DNA of 14,413 nt, taken from positions 1-14,413 of the forward strand of contig JANMVT010000045.1 of assembly GCA_031392945.1 (NCBI GenBank), given 5' to 3'. The position numbers and the translations under genes are program-made. This DNA is from JANYCG01 sp031392945 (GTDB lineage: Bacteria > Pseudomonadota > Gammaproteobacteria > Burkholderiales > Burkholderiaceae_C). Shown one piece after another: positions 1 to 6,035 of the stretch (positions within the stretch are counted from its first letter, which is position 1; each line of letters opens with the position of its first letter). Below the pieces are notes generated by a model. That model was given only the letters and a program-made list of their open reading frames with translations. It did no database searches and had not been told where the DNA came from.

Positions 1-768
1 GCCGCAACTGCCAGCCTGGCCCGGCGCGACTGGATTGCCGGTTTGCAAAATGGCCTGGCCATCATCGAGACATTTGACTACAGCAACCCCCGGCTCACCG
101 CCGCCCAGGCCGGCCAGCGCACCGGCCTGACACGCACCGCCGCGCGCCGCCACCTGTTGACCCTGGCCAGCCTGGGTTTTGTCGCCACTGACGGCAAAAT
201 GTTCTGGCTCACCCCCAGCGTGTTGCGCCTGGGCCAGTGTTACCTCGAATCCGCCCGCCTGCCGCGCATCGTCCAGCCGTTTTTGCAGCGCGTGACCGCC
301 GGCACATCCGAAACGGCTTACGTGGGCGTTCTCGACGGCAACGACATCGTCTACATCGCCCGCAACGGCTTCAACCGCTATATGAACACCGGCTATGTGG
401 TCGGCGCGCGGGTGCAGGCCCAAGTCACCGCCTCAGGGCTGTTACTGCTGGCCCTGAGCGAGCCGGCCTGGCTTGACCAGTGGCTGGCCACCCAGCCGCT
501 CAAACCCTACACCACCCACACCGTCACCGACGCCCAGGTTTTGCGCGGCGAGATGGCGCGCATCCGCACGCAGCGCTGGTGCGTGTCCGAGCAGCAGCTT
601 GAACTCGGCATGCGCGGCATCGCCGTGCCCCTGATCGACCTGCACGGCAACCTGGTCGGCGCCCTCAACGTCACCATGCCCATGGGCCAGGAGAGCGCCG
701 ACAACGCCGCCAAGCGGGTGTTGCCGGTATTGGAAGAGACTGCCAGGGCGATGCGCAATTTGATTTGA
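1..768 (+). CDS. IclR-family transcriptional regulator, 5'-truncated by the window edge
   Basis: The frame is open from base 1 to the TGA at 766-768. A TTG at 43 could be read as a start, but the residues before it (ending DWIAG) continue the family's usual opening, where a segment like GLAIIETF leads into the winged helix-turn-helix, so the true start is probably outside the window. The DNA-binding part includes LTAAQAGQRTGLTRTAARRH, followed by a wing ending near FWLTPSVLRLG. The rest is the IclR effector-binding domain, with ETAYVGVLDGNDIVYIAR and the typical GMRGIAVPLID and GALNVTMP stretches. IclR proteins are usually dimers or tetramers that bind aromatic or small organic acids, and this one resembles the PcaR/PobR branch. 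Its target is not visible: the next gene is convergent and respiratory, so partners probably lie upstream. Family call sure; ligand unknown. Confidence 0.9.
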   Translation, partial: AATASLARRDWIAGLQNGLAIIETFDYSNPRLTAAQAGQRTGLTRTAARRHLLTLASLGFVATDGKMFWLTPSVLRLGQCYLESARLPRIVQPFLQRVTAGTSETAYVGVLDGNDIVYIARNGFNRYMNTGYVVGARVQAQVTASGLLLLALSEPAWLDQWLATQPLKPYTTHTVTDAQVLRGEMARIRTQRWCVSEQQLELGMRGIAVPLIDLHGNLVGALNVTMPMGQESADNAAKRVLPVLEETARAMRNLI

Positions 769-815
769 ATGTTGCCGCGGGGCCGGGCCTCGCCGGATCA
801 AACAGATTCCGTCAT

Positions 816-872
816 TTGCTATATTTAAAATAGCTCTTTGCACATATCCCACGAGGGCTAACTGCCAATTTA
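816..872 (+). repeat. Dispersed AT-rich repeat, copy A (IclR/cydB convergent junction)
   Basis: This is copy A of a repeat seen three times in the window. It opens TTGCTAT, has an AT-rich palindrome (GCTAT at 818-822 against ATAGC at 830-834), then an ATATCCCACGAGGG block and ends near GCCAATTTA. The end overlaps the stop codon of cydB at 870-872. The second-half hairpin seen in the other copies is degenerate here, because its last arm runs into cydB coding sequence. From memory, elements of this look are scattered through Comamonadaceae genomes. Confidence 0.65.
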
Positions 873-1934
873 GTACTTCAACGCGGTGGATTTGCCCCAA
901 AACACCCGGTAGGCGTAGACGGTGTAGATAACGATCACCGGCAGCACCACAACCACGCCGTAGAAGATGACCAATAGCGCCTCGGGCGCGCTGGCGGCCT
1001 GCCAGATGGTGATGCGTTCGGCCACCAGCCAGGGGAACAGGCTGTAGGCCAGGCCGTAAAACGCCAGCAGAAATATGCCCACCGTGCCGGCGAAAGGCAC
1101 GGCGGCGCCATACTGGTTGCCCTGGCCCAGGCGCGTGGGCAGGCGCTTCAGGCTGCGCGCAATCACCAAAAACAGCACCAGGGTCATCGCGGGGATCGGG
1201 AACAACATCACCAGATTCGGAAAGCTGAACCATTTGTCAAAAATGCGGGCGCTGACCAGGGGCGTCATCAGCGATATCGCGCCCACCCCGGCTGCCGCGA
1301 ACCACCAGCTGGCGCGCGCCCAGGCCACGGCTTTGAGCTGCAAGGCGCCTTCGGTTTTCATGATCAGCCAGCCCGCGCCCAGCAGGCAATACGCCGCCAC
1401 CAGGCCAAAACCGATGACCGTGCCGAAGGCATAACCCAGCCAGTCGGACTTGAAACCGGTGATCAAACCGCCCAGCATGAAACCCTGCGACCAGCCTGCC
1501 AGGAGCGAGCCGCCAAAAAAGACGCGATCCCACAGCGGCTTGTGGTCGGCGCGGGCCTTGACCCGAAAGTCAAAGGCCACGCCGCGCAGGGTCAAGCCGA
1601 CCAGCATCAAGGCCACGGGCAGATACAACGCGCCCAGAATCACGCCATGCGCCAGGGGGAAAGCCACCAGCAACACGCCCACGCCCAGCACCAGCCAGGT
1701 CTCATTGGCGTCCCAGAATGGGCCGATGCTGGCGATCATTGTGTCTTTTTGCGCCTCGTCGTCGGCTTGGCCCAGCAACACGCCGACCCCCAGGTCGTAG
1801 CCGTCCAGAATCACGTAGGCCAGCATGGCCAGCGCCATCACCCCGGCGAACACCAGGGGCAGCCAGCCGGCGACTTGGGTCAAGTCCGGAATCAGATTGG
1901 CCAGATTGCCCAAATCGGTCGTGGCATCAGACAT
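870..1934 (-). CDS. cydB: Cytochrome bd-type quinol oxidase subunit II
   Basis: Subunit II of the membrane-bound bd oxidase, which passes electrons from quinol to oxygen without pumping protons. The protein has 354 residues, begins MSDATTDLGN and is almost wholly hydrophobic, with about eight or nine membrane segments. Family features are YVILDGYDLGVGVLLG near the N-terminus, the FWDANETWLVLGVG stretch, and LPVALMLVGLTLRGVAFDFR. I chose the ATG at 1934 because it overlaps the end of cydA by eight bases (ATGTCTGA), typical of coupled translation; an upstream in-frame start at 1967 would lie further inside cydA. The length fits the CioB-like or short-Q-loop subfamily. No CydX-like small ORF is visible after the stop, which falls within repeat copy A. 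Confidence 0.93.
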   Translation of the reverse strand: MSDATTDLGNLANLIPDLTQVAGWLPLVFAGVMALAMLAYVILDGYDLGVGVLLGQADDEAQKDTMIASIGPFWDANETWLVLGVGVLLVAFPLAHGVILGALYLPVALMLVGLTLRGVAFDFRVKARADHKPLWDRVFFGGSLLAGWSQGFMLGGLITGFKSDWLGYAFGTVIGFGLVAAYCLLGAGWLIMKTEGALQLKAVAWARASWWFAAAGVGAISLMTPLVSARIFDKWFSFPNLVMLFPIPAMTLVLFLVIARSLKRLPTRLGQGNQYGAAVPFAGTVGIFLLAFYGLAYSLFPWLVAERITIWQAASAPEALLVIFYGVVVVLPVIVIYTVYAYRVFWGKSTALKY

Positions 1935-3300
1935 GTTGCACCCCCGACAGGGTTTGCACCGGGCCATAAGCCCCGCCTTGGGTCACCGTTTCGCCTTTGT
2001 CGGTCGCTTTTTCGGCCAGATGGAACACCACACGCACATAGGCGAACAGCAGCACCGCATACAGCGTGAGGTACAACACCAGGGTGCTGGCGATATTGCT
2101 TGCCGCCACCTTGGAAGCCGCCTGCGCCGCCGTCAAAATACCATAGACCAGCCAGGGCTGGCGGCCGATTTCGGTGACGTACCAGCCGGCGATCAGGGCC
2201 ACCCAGCCGGCGAAAGTCATGGCCACCAGCACACGGGCCAGCCAGTCGGGAAGAGCCCCTTGCCGGCGCATTTGGAACGCGCTGAACCAGCTCACCGCCA
2301 GCATCAACAGCCCGACGCCGACCATGATGCGAAAGGCCCAGAACACCGGCGCCACGGGCGGGTGCTGGTCGCCGAATGATTTGATGCCTTTGACTTCGCC
2401 GTTCCAGTCGTGCGTGAGGTAGAACGAGGCCAGTTTGGGGATGGCGATCTCGAATTTGTTGGATTGTGTGGCCGCGTCCGGCCAGGCGAACAACACGGCC
2501 GCAGCGCCCTGCTGCGTCTCCCAAATGCCCTCCATCGCAGCGATCTTGGCGGGCTGGTGGTGCAGCGTGTTCAGGCCATGCAGGTCGCCGACAAAAATCT
2601 GCACCGGGATCAGAAACGCGGCCACGTAAATGCCGGTTTTGAGCGATGCCAGAACGTCCGCGCCATGGTCCTTCTTCAACCAGCGGTAAGCGCTGATGCC
2701 GGACAGCAAAAACGCCACGGTGAGGCCCGAAGCGATCAGCATGTGGGTCATGCGGTAGGGAAAAGACGGGTTGAAGATGACCGCCACCCAGCTTGTCACA
2801 TGGGCCTGGCCGTTGACCATCTCGAAGCCGGTTGGCGTGTGCATCCAGGAGTTCAGCGCCAGAATCCAGAAGGCCGACGCCGTGGTGCCCGCCGCCACCA
2901 GAAACGTTGCCAGCGTGTGCACCCGCTCGCTCACGCGGCCGCGGCCGAACAGCATGATGCCGAGCATGGTCGCCTCCAGAAAAAACGCCGTCAGCACCTC
3001 ATAGGCCAGGAGCGGCCCGGCGATGTTGCCGACCGTGGTCATGAAGCCCGGCCAGTTGGTGCCGAACTGGAAACTCATGGTGATGCCGCTGACCACGCCC
3101 AGCGCGAAGGTAAGCGCAAAAATCTTCACCCAGAACTGGTAGGCGTCCATCCAGTGCGCCTGGGCGGTGGCGGCGAAGCGGGTTTTGAAAAACAGCAGCA
3201 CCCAGCCCATCGCGATGCTGATGGTGGGAAACAGAATGTGAAAACTCATGTTGGCCGCGAACTGGATGCGCGCCAACACCACGGGATCCAGACTGTCCAT
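1927..3300 (-). CDS. cydA: Cytochrome bd-type quinol oxidase subunit I (short Q loop, CioA-like)
   Basis: Haem-bearing subunit I of the bd oxidase, 457 residues. His21 in ARIQFAANMSFH, His186 in RMTHM and Met326 in FRIMVG occupy the places of the haem ligands His19, His186 and Met393 of E. coli CydA. The Q-loop core QIFVGDLHG with QPAKIAAMEGIWET and the later GRQPW motif are intact. It is about 65 residues shorter than E. coli CydA, with the loss between His186 and the Met ligand, which marks the short-Q-loop class often called cyanide-insensitive (CioA). Cyanide resistance is inferred only from that class. The start at 3300 has a near-perfect ribosome site, AGGAGGT at 3306-3312, five bases away; a longer in-frame start at 3450 is not credible. 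It overlaps cydB, forming a two-gene operon. Confidence 0.94.
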   Translation of the reverse strand: MDSLDPVVLARIQFAANMSFHILFPTISIAMGWVLLFFKTRFAATAQAHWMDAYQFWVKIFALTFALGVVSGITMSFQFGTNWPGFMTTVGNIAGPLLAYEVLTAFFLEATMLGIMLFGRGRVSERVHTLATFLVAAGTTASAFWILALNSWMHTPTGFEMVNGQAHVTSWVAVIFNPSFPYRMTHMLIASGLTVAFLLSGISAYRWLKKDHGADVLASLKTGIYVAAFLIPVQIFVGDLHGLNTLHHQPAKIAAMEGIWETQQGAAAVLFAWPDAATQSNKFEIAIPKLASFYLTHDWNGEVKGIKSFGDQHPPVAPVFWAFRIMVGVGLLMLAVSWFSAFQMRRQGALPDWLARVLVAMTFAGWVALIAGWYVTEIGRQPWLVYGILTAAQAASKVAASNIASTLVLYLTLYAVLLFAYVRVVFHLAEKATDKGETVTQGGAYGPVQTLSGVQHV

Positions 3301-3378
3301 CGAACACCTCCTGAAGAACCCCCACTTTAACGCAGCGGGCGATTTCGGGGCGAAAATAGCGCCACGAAAGGGGCCATC
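3301..3378. promoter_or_regulatory. Divergent intergenic region between cydA and the RyR-domain gene
   Basis: These 78 bases must hold the signals for both divergent genes. On the minus strand the cydA ribosome site AGGAGGT sits at 3306-3312. On the plus strand a purine stretch (GAAAGGGG) precedes the ATG at 3379. I see no convincing -35/-10 pair and no FNR-type TTGAT-N4-ATCAA box on either strand, so oxygen control of cydAB is not supported here. Confidence 0.5.
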
Positions 3379-3618
3379 ATGTCCTTGCCATCCGCACCGT
3401 CCAAACTTCCCCAGTTGCCCGACATCGAAGCCGTGTCGGCCGAAGTCCACGCCGCCTGGATCGAAACCAAGCGCGCCCAGGGCTTCACGTCGCGCAAGGC
3501 CGAGGATGGCGAGGAATTGATGGCGCCTTATGCCCAGTTGAGCGAGCGCGCCAAGGAGCTCGACCGCGGCACAGTGCGCGCGGTTTACGCGGCGATACGG
3601 CGCAGCGCATCGGCGTAG
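3379..3618 (+). CDS. Small stand-alone RyR-domain protein
   Basis: A 79-residue protein made almost entirely of one RyR-type (ryanodine-receptor repeat) domain. The recognisable pattern is an aromatic-centred VHAAWIETKRAQGFTSRKAE stretch, then EELMAPYAQLSERAKELDRG and TVRAVYAAIRR; the PYxxLSExxKELDRxTVR signature is the strongest evidence. It has no signal peptide or membrane segment, so it should be cytoplasmic. In animals these domains are part of calcium-release channels, but the role of the bacterial single-domain forms is not established, and calcium binding should not be assumed. The ATG at 3379 follows a GAAAGGGG ribosome site. It diverges from cydAB and converges on the GDT1-type transporter gene. 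Domain call fairly sure; function unknown. Confidence 0.82.
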   Translation: MSLPSAPSKLPQLPDIEAVSAEVHAAWIETKRAQGFTSRKAEDGEELMAPYAQLSERAKELDRGTVRAVYAAIRRSASA

Positions 3619-3651
3619 CGGCGCCCCGAACCCGCATTTACACCATCTTGG

Positions 3652-3674
3652 GAGGGAAATGTGCCGTTTCCCTC
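3652..3674. terminator. Hairpin between convergent genes, possible weak bidirectional terminator
   Basis: A perfect eight-base stem, GAGGGAAA at 3652-3659 with TTTCCCTC at 3667-3674, encloses a seven-base loop. It lies between the RyR-domain gene (plus) and the transporter gene (minus), where a shared terminator would be expected. There is no T-run after it on either strand, so intrinsic termination is uncertain. The hairpin is also the second half of repeat copy B. Confidence 0.45.
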
Positions 3675-3711
3675 GTGGAATATACGTAGTTAGCTTCTAT
3701 TTATATAGCAC
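3652..3711 (-). repeat. Dispersed AT-rich repeat, copy B (3' end of the transporter gene)
   Basis: Read on the minus strand, this copy opens GTGCTAT directly at the stop codon of the transporter gene, continues with an AT-rich palindrome (CTAT/ATAG at 3697-3708), then ATATTCCACGAGGG, and closes with the GAGGGAAA/TTTCCCTC hairpin. It matches copies A and C in the order and spacing of these blocks. The tail hairpin is perfect here. Confidence 0.62.
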
Positions 3712-4286
3712 TACCGAAACAGCTTTTCTACCTGCACCAAGGTGAGCAGGCCCATCACGGCGAAGATGCCGGCGGCGATGGAGTGCACCAGCCTCATGGG
3801 GATTTTGGCCGCGAACTTGTTGCCGATGAACACCGCCGGCACGTCGGCGACCAGCATGCCCAGTGTGGTGCCGGCCACCACGGCCACAGGCGCCGCGTAG
3901 TGGGCCGCCAGGGCAACCGTCGCGATCTGGGTTTTGTCGCCCATTTCCGCCAGAAAGAAGGTGATGAAGGTTGCGCCAAACACACCCAGGCGTTTGGCGG
4001 CCTGGGTTTCTTCTTCCTCGATCTTGTCCGGGATCAGGGTCCAGATCGCCATGCCGATGAAGGACAGCCCCAGCACCCAGCGCATGGCACCGGGGTTGAC
4101 AACGGTGGTGATCCATGCCCCCAAAGCCCCCGCCAGGCCGTGGTTGATCAGGGTCGCGCAGAGGATGCCGGCGATGATCGGCAAGGGCTTTTTGAAGCGC
4201 GCTGCCAGGATGAAGGCCAGCAGTTGGGTCTTGTCGCCGATTTCCGCCAGGGCCACGACGCCGGTCGAGATGAGGAGGGCTTCCAA
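3711..4286 (-). CDS. GDT1/TMEM165 (UPF0016) family cation transporter
   Basis: A 191-residue integral membrane protein with the two signature repeats of the family: AEIGDKTQ (Glu15, Asp18) and AEMGDKTQ (Glu114, Asp117). They lie in two homologous halves of about three membrane helices each, separated by an acidic linker (IEEEETQ, about residues 89-95). Family members export or exchange Mn2+ or Ca2+ with protons; bacterial ones such as MneA are manganese exporters, so manganese efflux is the best guess. The only start that keeps the first helix is TTG at 4286, immediately after the aroC stop and in the same frame. No yybP-ykoY manganese riboswitch can precede it, because aroC abuts it. Translation therefore probably depends on aroC. 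The stop codon touches repeat copy B. Confidence 0.88.
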   Translation of the reverse strand: MEALLISTGVVALAEIGDKTQLLAFILAARFKKPLPIIAGILCATLINHGLAGALGAWITTVVNPGAMRWVLGLSFIGMAIWTLIPDKIEEEETQAAKRLGVFGATFITFFLAEMGDKTQIATVALAAHYAAPVAVVAGTTLGMLVADVPAVFIGNKFAAKIPMRLVHSIAAGIFAVMGLLTLVQVEKLFR

Positions 4287-5390
4287 TTAGCCAAGCCGGC
4301 GCGCCGCTTCCACATCGGGCGTGGCCACCACCACGTCGCCACACTGGGCACGCTGGCGCAGGGCGTGCTCCATCACGACCAGGGCCAGCATGGCTTCGAG
4401 GATCGGCGTGGCGCGGATGCCCACACACGGGTCATGGCGGCCCTTGGTGACGACTTCGACTGGCTTGCCCGTGACGTCGATCGTCTCGCGCGGCGTGACG
4501 ATGGAGCTGGTCGGCTTGATGGCGATGGACACTTCCAGGTCCTGGCCTGAACTGATGCCGCCCAACACGCCGCCGGCATTGTTGGACTTGAATCCGCCCG
4601 GCGCGGGGGAGTCGCCATGCGTCGTGCCGCGCTGGGTAACGCTGGCAAAGCCGGCGCCGATCTCGACGCCCTTGACCGCGTTGACACCCATCATGGCCCA
4701 GGCGATGTCGGCGTCGAGCTTGTCAAACAACGGCTCGCCCAGGCCCACCGGGACGTTGGAGGCACTGACGCGGATGCGCGCGCCGCAGGAGTCGCCGGCC
4801 TTGCGCAACGCGTCCATGTAGTTTTCGAGCGCCTGCACGTTGGCCACCGGTGCGAAGAAAGGGTTGCGCGGCACGTGATCCCAGGATTCGAACGCGATGG
4901 CCTGGTCGCCCATCTGCTGCATGCAGCCCCTGAACCGGGTGCCGTATTTTTCGAACAGCCACTTTTTGGCGACAGCGCCTGCCGCCACCATGGGCGCGGT
5001 CAGGCGGGCGCTGGCGCGGCCGCCGCCACGCGGGTCGCGCAGGCCGTATTTGTGCAGGTAGGTGTAGTCGGCGTGGCCGGGGCGAAAGCTTTCGAGGATG
5101 TTGCCGTAGTCCTTGCTGCGCTGGTCAGTGTTTTTGATCAGCAGGCAGATCGGGGTGCCGGTGGTTTTGCCCTGGTACACGCCGCTCAAAATCTCGACCG
5201 CGTCGGGCTCGTTGCGTTGTGTGACGTGGCGGCTGGTGCCAGGCCGGCGGCGGTCCAGGTCGCCCTGGATGTCGGCCTCGCTCAAGGCCATGCCGGGCGG
5301 GCAGCCGTCGATCACGCAGCCAATGGCCGGGCCGTGGGATTCACCGAAGTTGGTGACTGCGAATAAATTGCCAAATGTGTTGCCGCTCAT
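4287..5390 (-). CDS. aroC: Chorismate synthase
   Basis: Catalyses the last step of the shikimate pathway: 5-enolpyruvylshikimate-3-phosphate to chorismate, the precursor of aromatic amino acids, folate and quinones, using reduced FMN. The 367-residue length is usual. All three family signatures are present: GESHGPAIGCVIDGCPPG near the N-terminus, GGGRASARLTAP in the middle, and RHDPCVGIRATPILEAM near the C-terminus. DRRRPGTSRHVTQRNEPD and HADYTYLHKYGLRDPRGGG further support it. The ATG at 5390 gives the canonical MSGNTFGNLFAVTNFGESHG start, although the upstream ribosome site is weak. It lies 54 bases after the CBS-domain gene and runs directly into the transporter gene, so the three may be co-transcribed. 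No sign of damage. Confidence 0.97.
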   Translation of the reverse strand: MSGNTFGNLFAVTNFGESHGPAIGCVIDGCPPGMALSEADIQGDLDRRRPGTSRHVTQRNEPDAVEILSGVYQGKTTGTPICLLIKNTDQRSKDYGNILESFRPGHADYTYLHKYGLRDPRGGGRASARLTAPMVAAGAVAKKWLFEKYGTRFRGCMQQMGDQAIAFESWDHVPRNPFFAPVANVQALENYMDALRKAGDSCGARIRVSASNVPVGLGEPLFDKLDADIAWAMMGVNAVKGVEIGAGFASVTQRGTTHGDSPAPGGFKSNNAGGVLGGISSGQDLEVSIAIKPTSSIVTPRETIDVTGKPVEVVTKGRHDPCVGIRATPILEAMLALVVMEHALRQRAQCGDVVVATPDVEAARRLG

Positions 5391-5444
5391 GGGGCCAATT
5401 ATCCCAGACCGGGGCGGGCACAGCCACTTGACGCCGGCGCGGAC

Positions 5445-5900
5445 TCAGCCCTTGTCTTCCTCTTCCCCGGCCGGCCAGTCGCGAATATAGGCCTTGAGCA
5501 TCTTGTTTTCGAAGTTCTGGCTGTCCACGACCGCTTTGGCCACGTCGTAAAAGCTGATCACGCCCATCAGCATGTTTTTGTCGATGACGGGCATGTAGCG
5601 GGCATGGCGCTCCAGCATCATGCGGCGCACCTCGTCGAGTTCGGTCTCGGGTGTGCAGGTCAGGGGGCCATCGTCCATGGCCTTCCAGACGGTTGTAGCG
5701 CCAACATTGCCGCCGTTTTTGACGATGGTCTTGATGACCTCGCGAAAAGTCAGCATGCCCACCACCTTGCCTTGTGCCATCACCACCAGGGAGCCGATGT
5801 CGTTGCTGGCCATCACGTTCATGGCTTCGGCCAGGGGGTCTTCAGGCGTGGCGGTGTACAGCGTCCCGCCCTTGACGCGCAAAATGTCGCTGACTTTCAT
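5445..5900 (-). CDS. Tandem CBS-domain protein
   Basis: A 151-residue soluble protein that is essentially one Bateman module, two CBS domains. The first runs from about residue 5 to 65 (ending in KVVGMLTFREVIKTI) and the second from about 75 to 135 (with MPVIDKNMLMGVISFYDVAKAVV). Such stand-alone proteins usually sense adenine nucleotides or S-adenosyl compounds and regulate a partner; ligand and partner cannot be read here. The ATG at 5900 is chosen because GAGGAG at 5907-5912 is well placed; the longer frame starting at 5966 would begin inside the promoter region. The C-terminus is charged (GEEEDKG). It is probably the first gene of a run with aroC and the transporter, and it diverges from metY. 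Confidence 0.9.
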   Translation of the reverse strand: MKVSDILRVKGGTLYTATPEDPLAEAMNVMASNDIGSLVVMAQGKVVGMLTFREVIKTIVKNGGNVGATTVWKAMDDGPLTCTPETELDEVRRMMLERHARYMPVIDKNMLMGVISFYDVAKAVVDSQNFENKMLKAYIRDWPAGEEEDKG

Positions 5901-5938
5901 GTTGATCTCCTCAGAGGCTGGCGGTGAATGGTGTCTTG

Positions 5939-5966
5939 AATATAGCCCACAAATATTAGCCCACAA
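5939..5966 (-). promoter_or_regulatory. Sigma70-like promoter candidate for the CBS-domain gene
   Basis: On the minus strand a TTGTGG at 5966-5961 and a TATATT at 5944-5939 are separated by 16 bases. The -10 is a good match and the -35 is moderate. The predicted transcript starts about 30-35 bases before the ATG at 5900. The element coincides with a direct repeat (5943-5966), which would place a possible regulator on top of the polymerase site. Confidence 0.45.
5943..5966 (+). repeat. Short direct repeat TAGCCCACAA x2 in the CBS/metY divergent region
   Basis: TAGCCCACAA occurs at 5943-5952 and again at 5957-5966, so the copies are 14 bases apart from start to start. The repeat covers the -35, the spacer and the edge of the -10 of the candidate minus-strand promoter. 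It could be a paired operator for a regulator of the divergent genes, or a chance duplication. I do not recognise it as a known box. Confidence 0.5.
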
Positions 5967-6035
5967 TAGGCCTCATTCAACCCCGATCCCGCGCACGGGT
6001 CAAGCCCTGCGCCGGAATCGCACCCTGGAGACGGT

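Noticed and set aside
768..870. CydX-like small membrane peptide after cydB
   Set aside because: No open frame of 30-40 hydrophobic codons with a start follows cydB on the minus strand; the space is repeat copy A and a GC-rich stretch.
442..1233. Long minus-strand open frame of 263 codons
   Set aside because: It is antisense to the IclR gene and out of frame with cydB. Its translation is low-complexity and it has no ribosome site, so it is a GC-bias shadow.
1825..3330. Long plus-strand open frames opposite cydAB (for example 2410-3330)
   Set aside because: Their His/Gln/Arg-rich translations mirror the real cydA and cydB codons. No family features.
3301..3450. Extended N-terminus for cydA starting at 3450
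   Set aside because: It would overlap the divergent RyR-domain gene, adds residues unlike the family, and ignores the excellent AGGAGGT site before 3300.
4284..4400. yybP-ykoY manganese riboswitch upstream of the GDT1-type gene
   Set aside because: The upstream sequence is aroC coding DNA up to the base before the start. There is no leader to hold one.
5967..6035. SAM-type riboswitch before metY
   Set aside because: The leader is short and lacks the paired elements and conserved loops I know for SAM-I or SAM-II.
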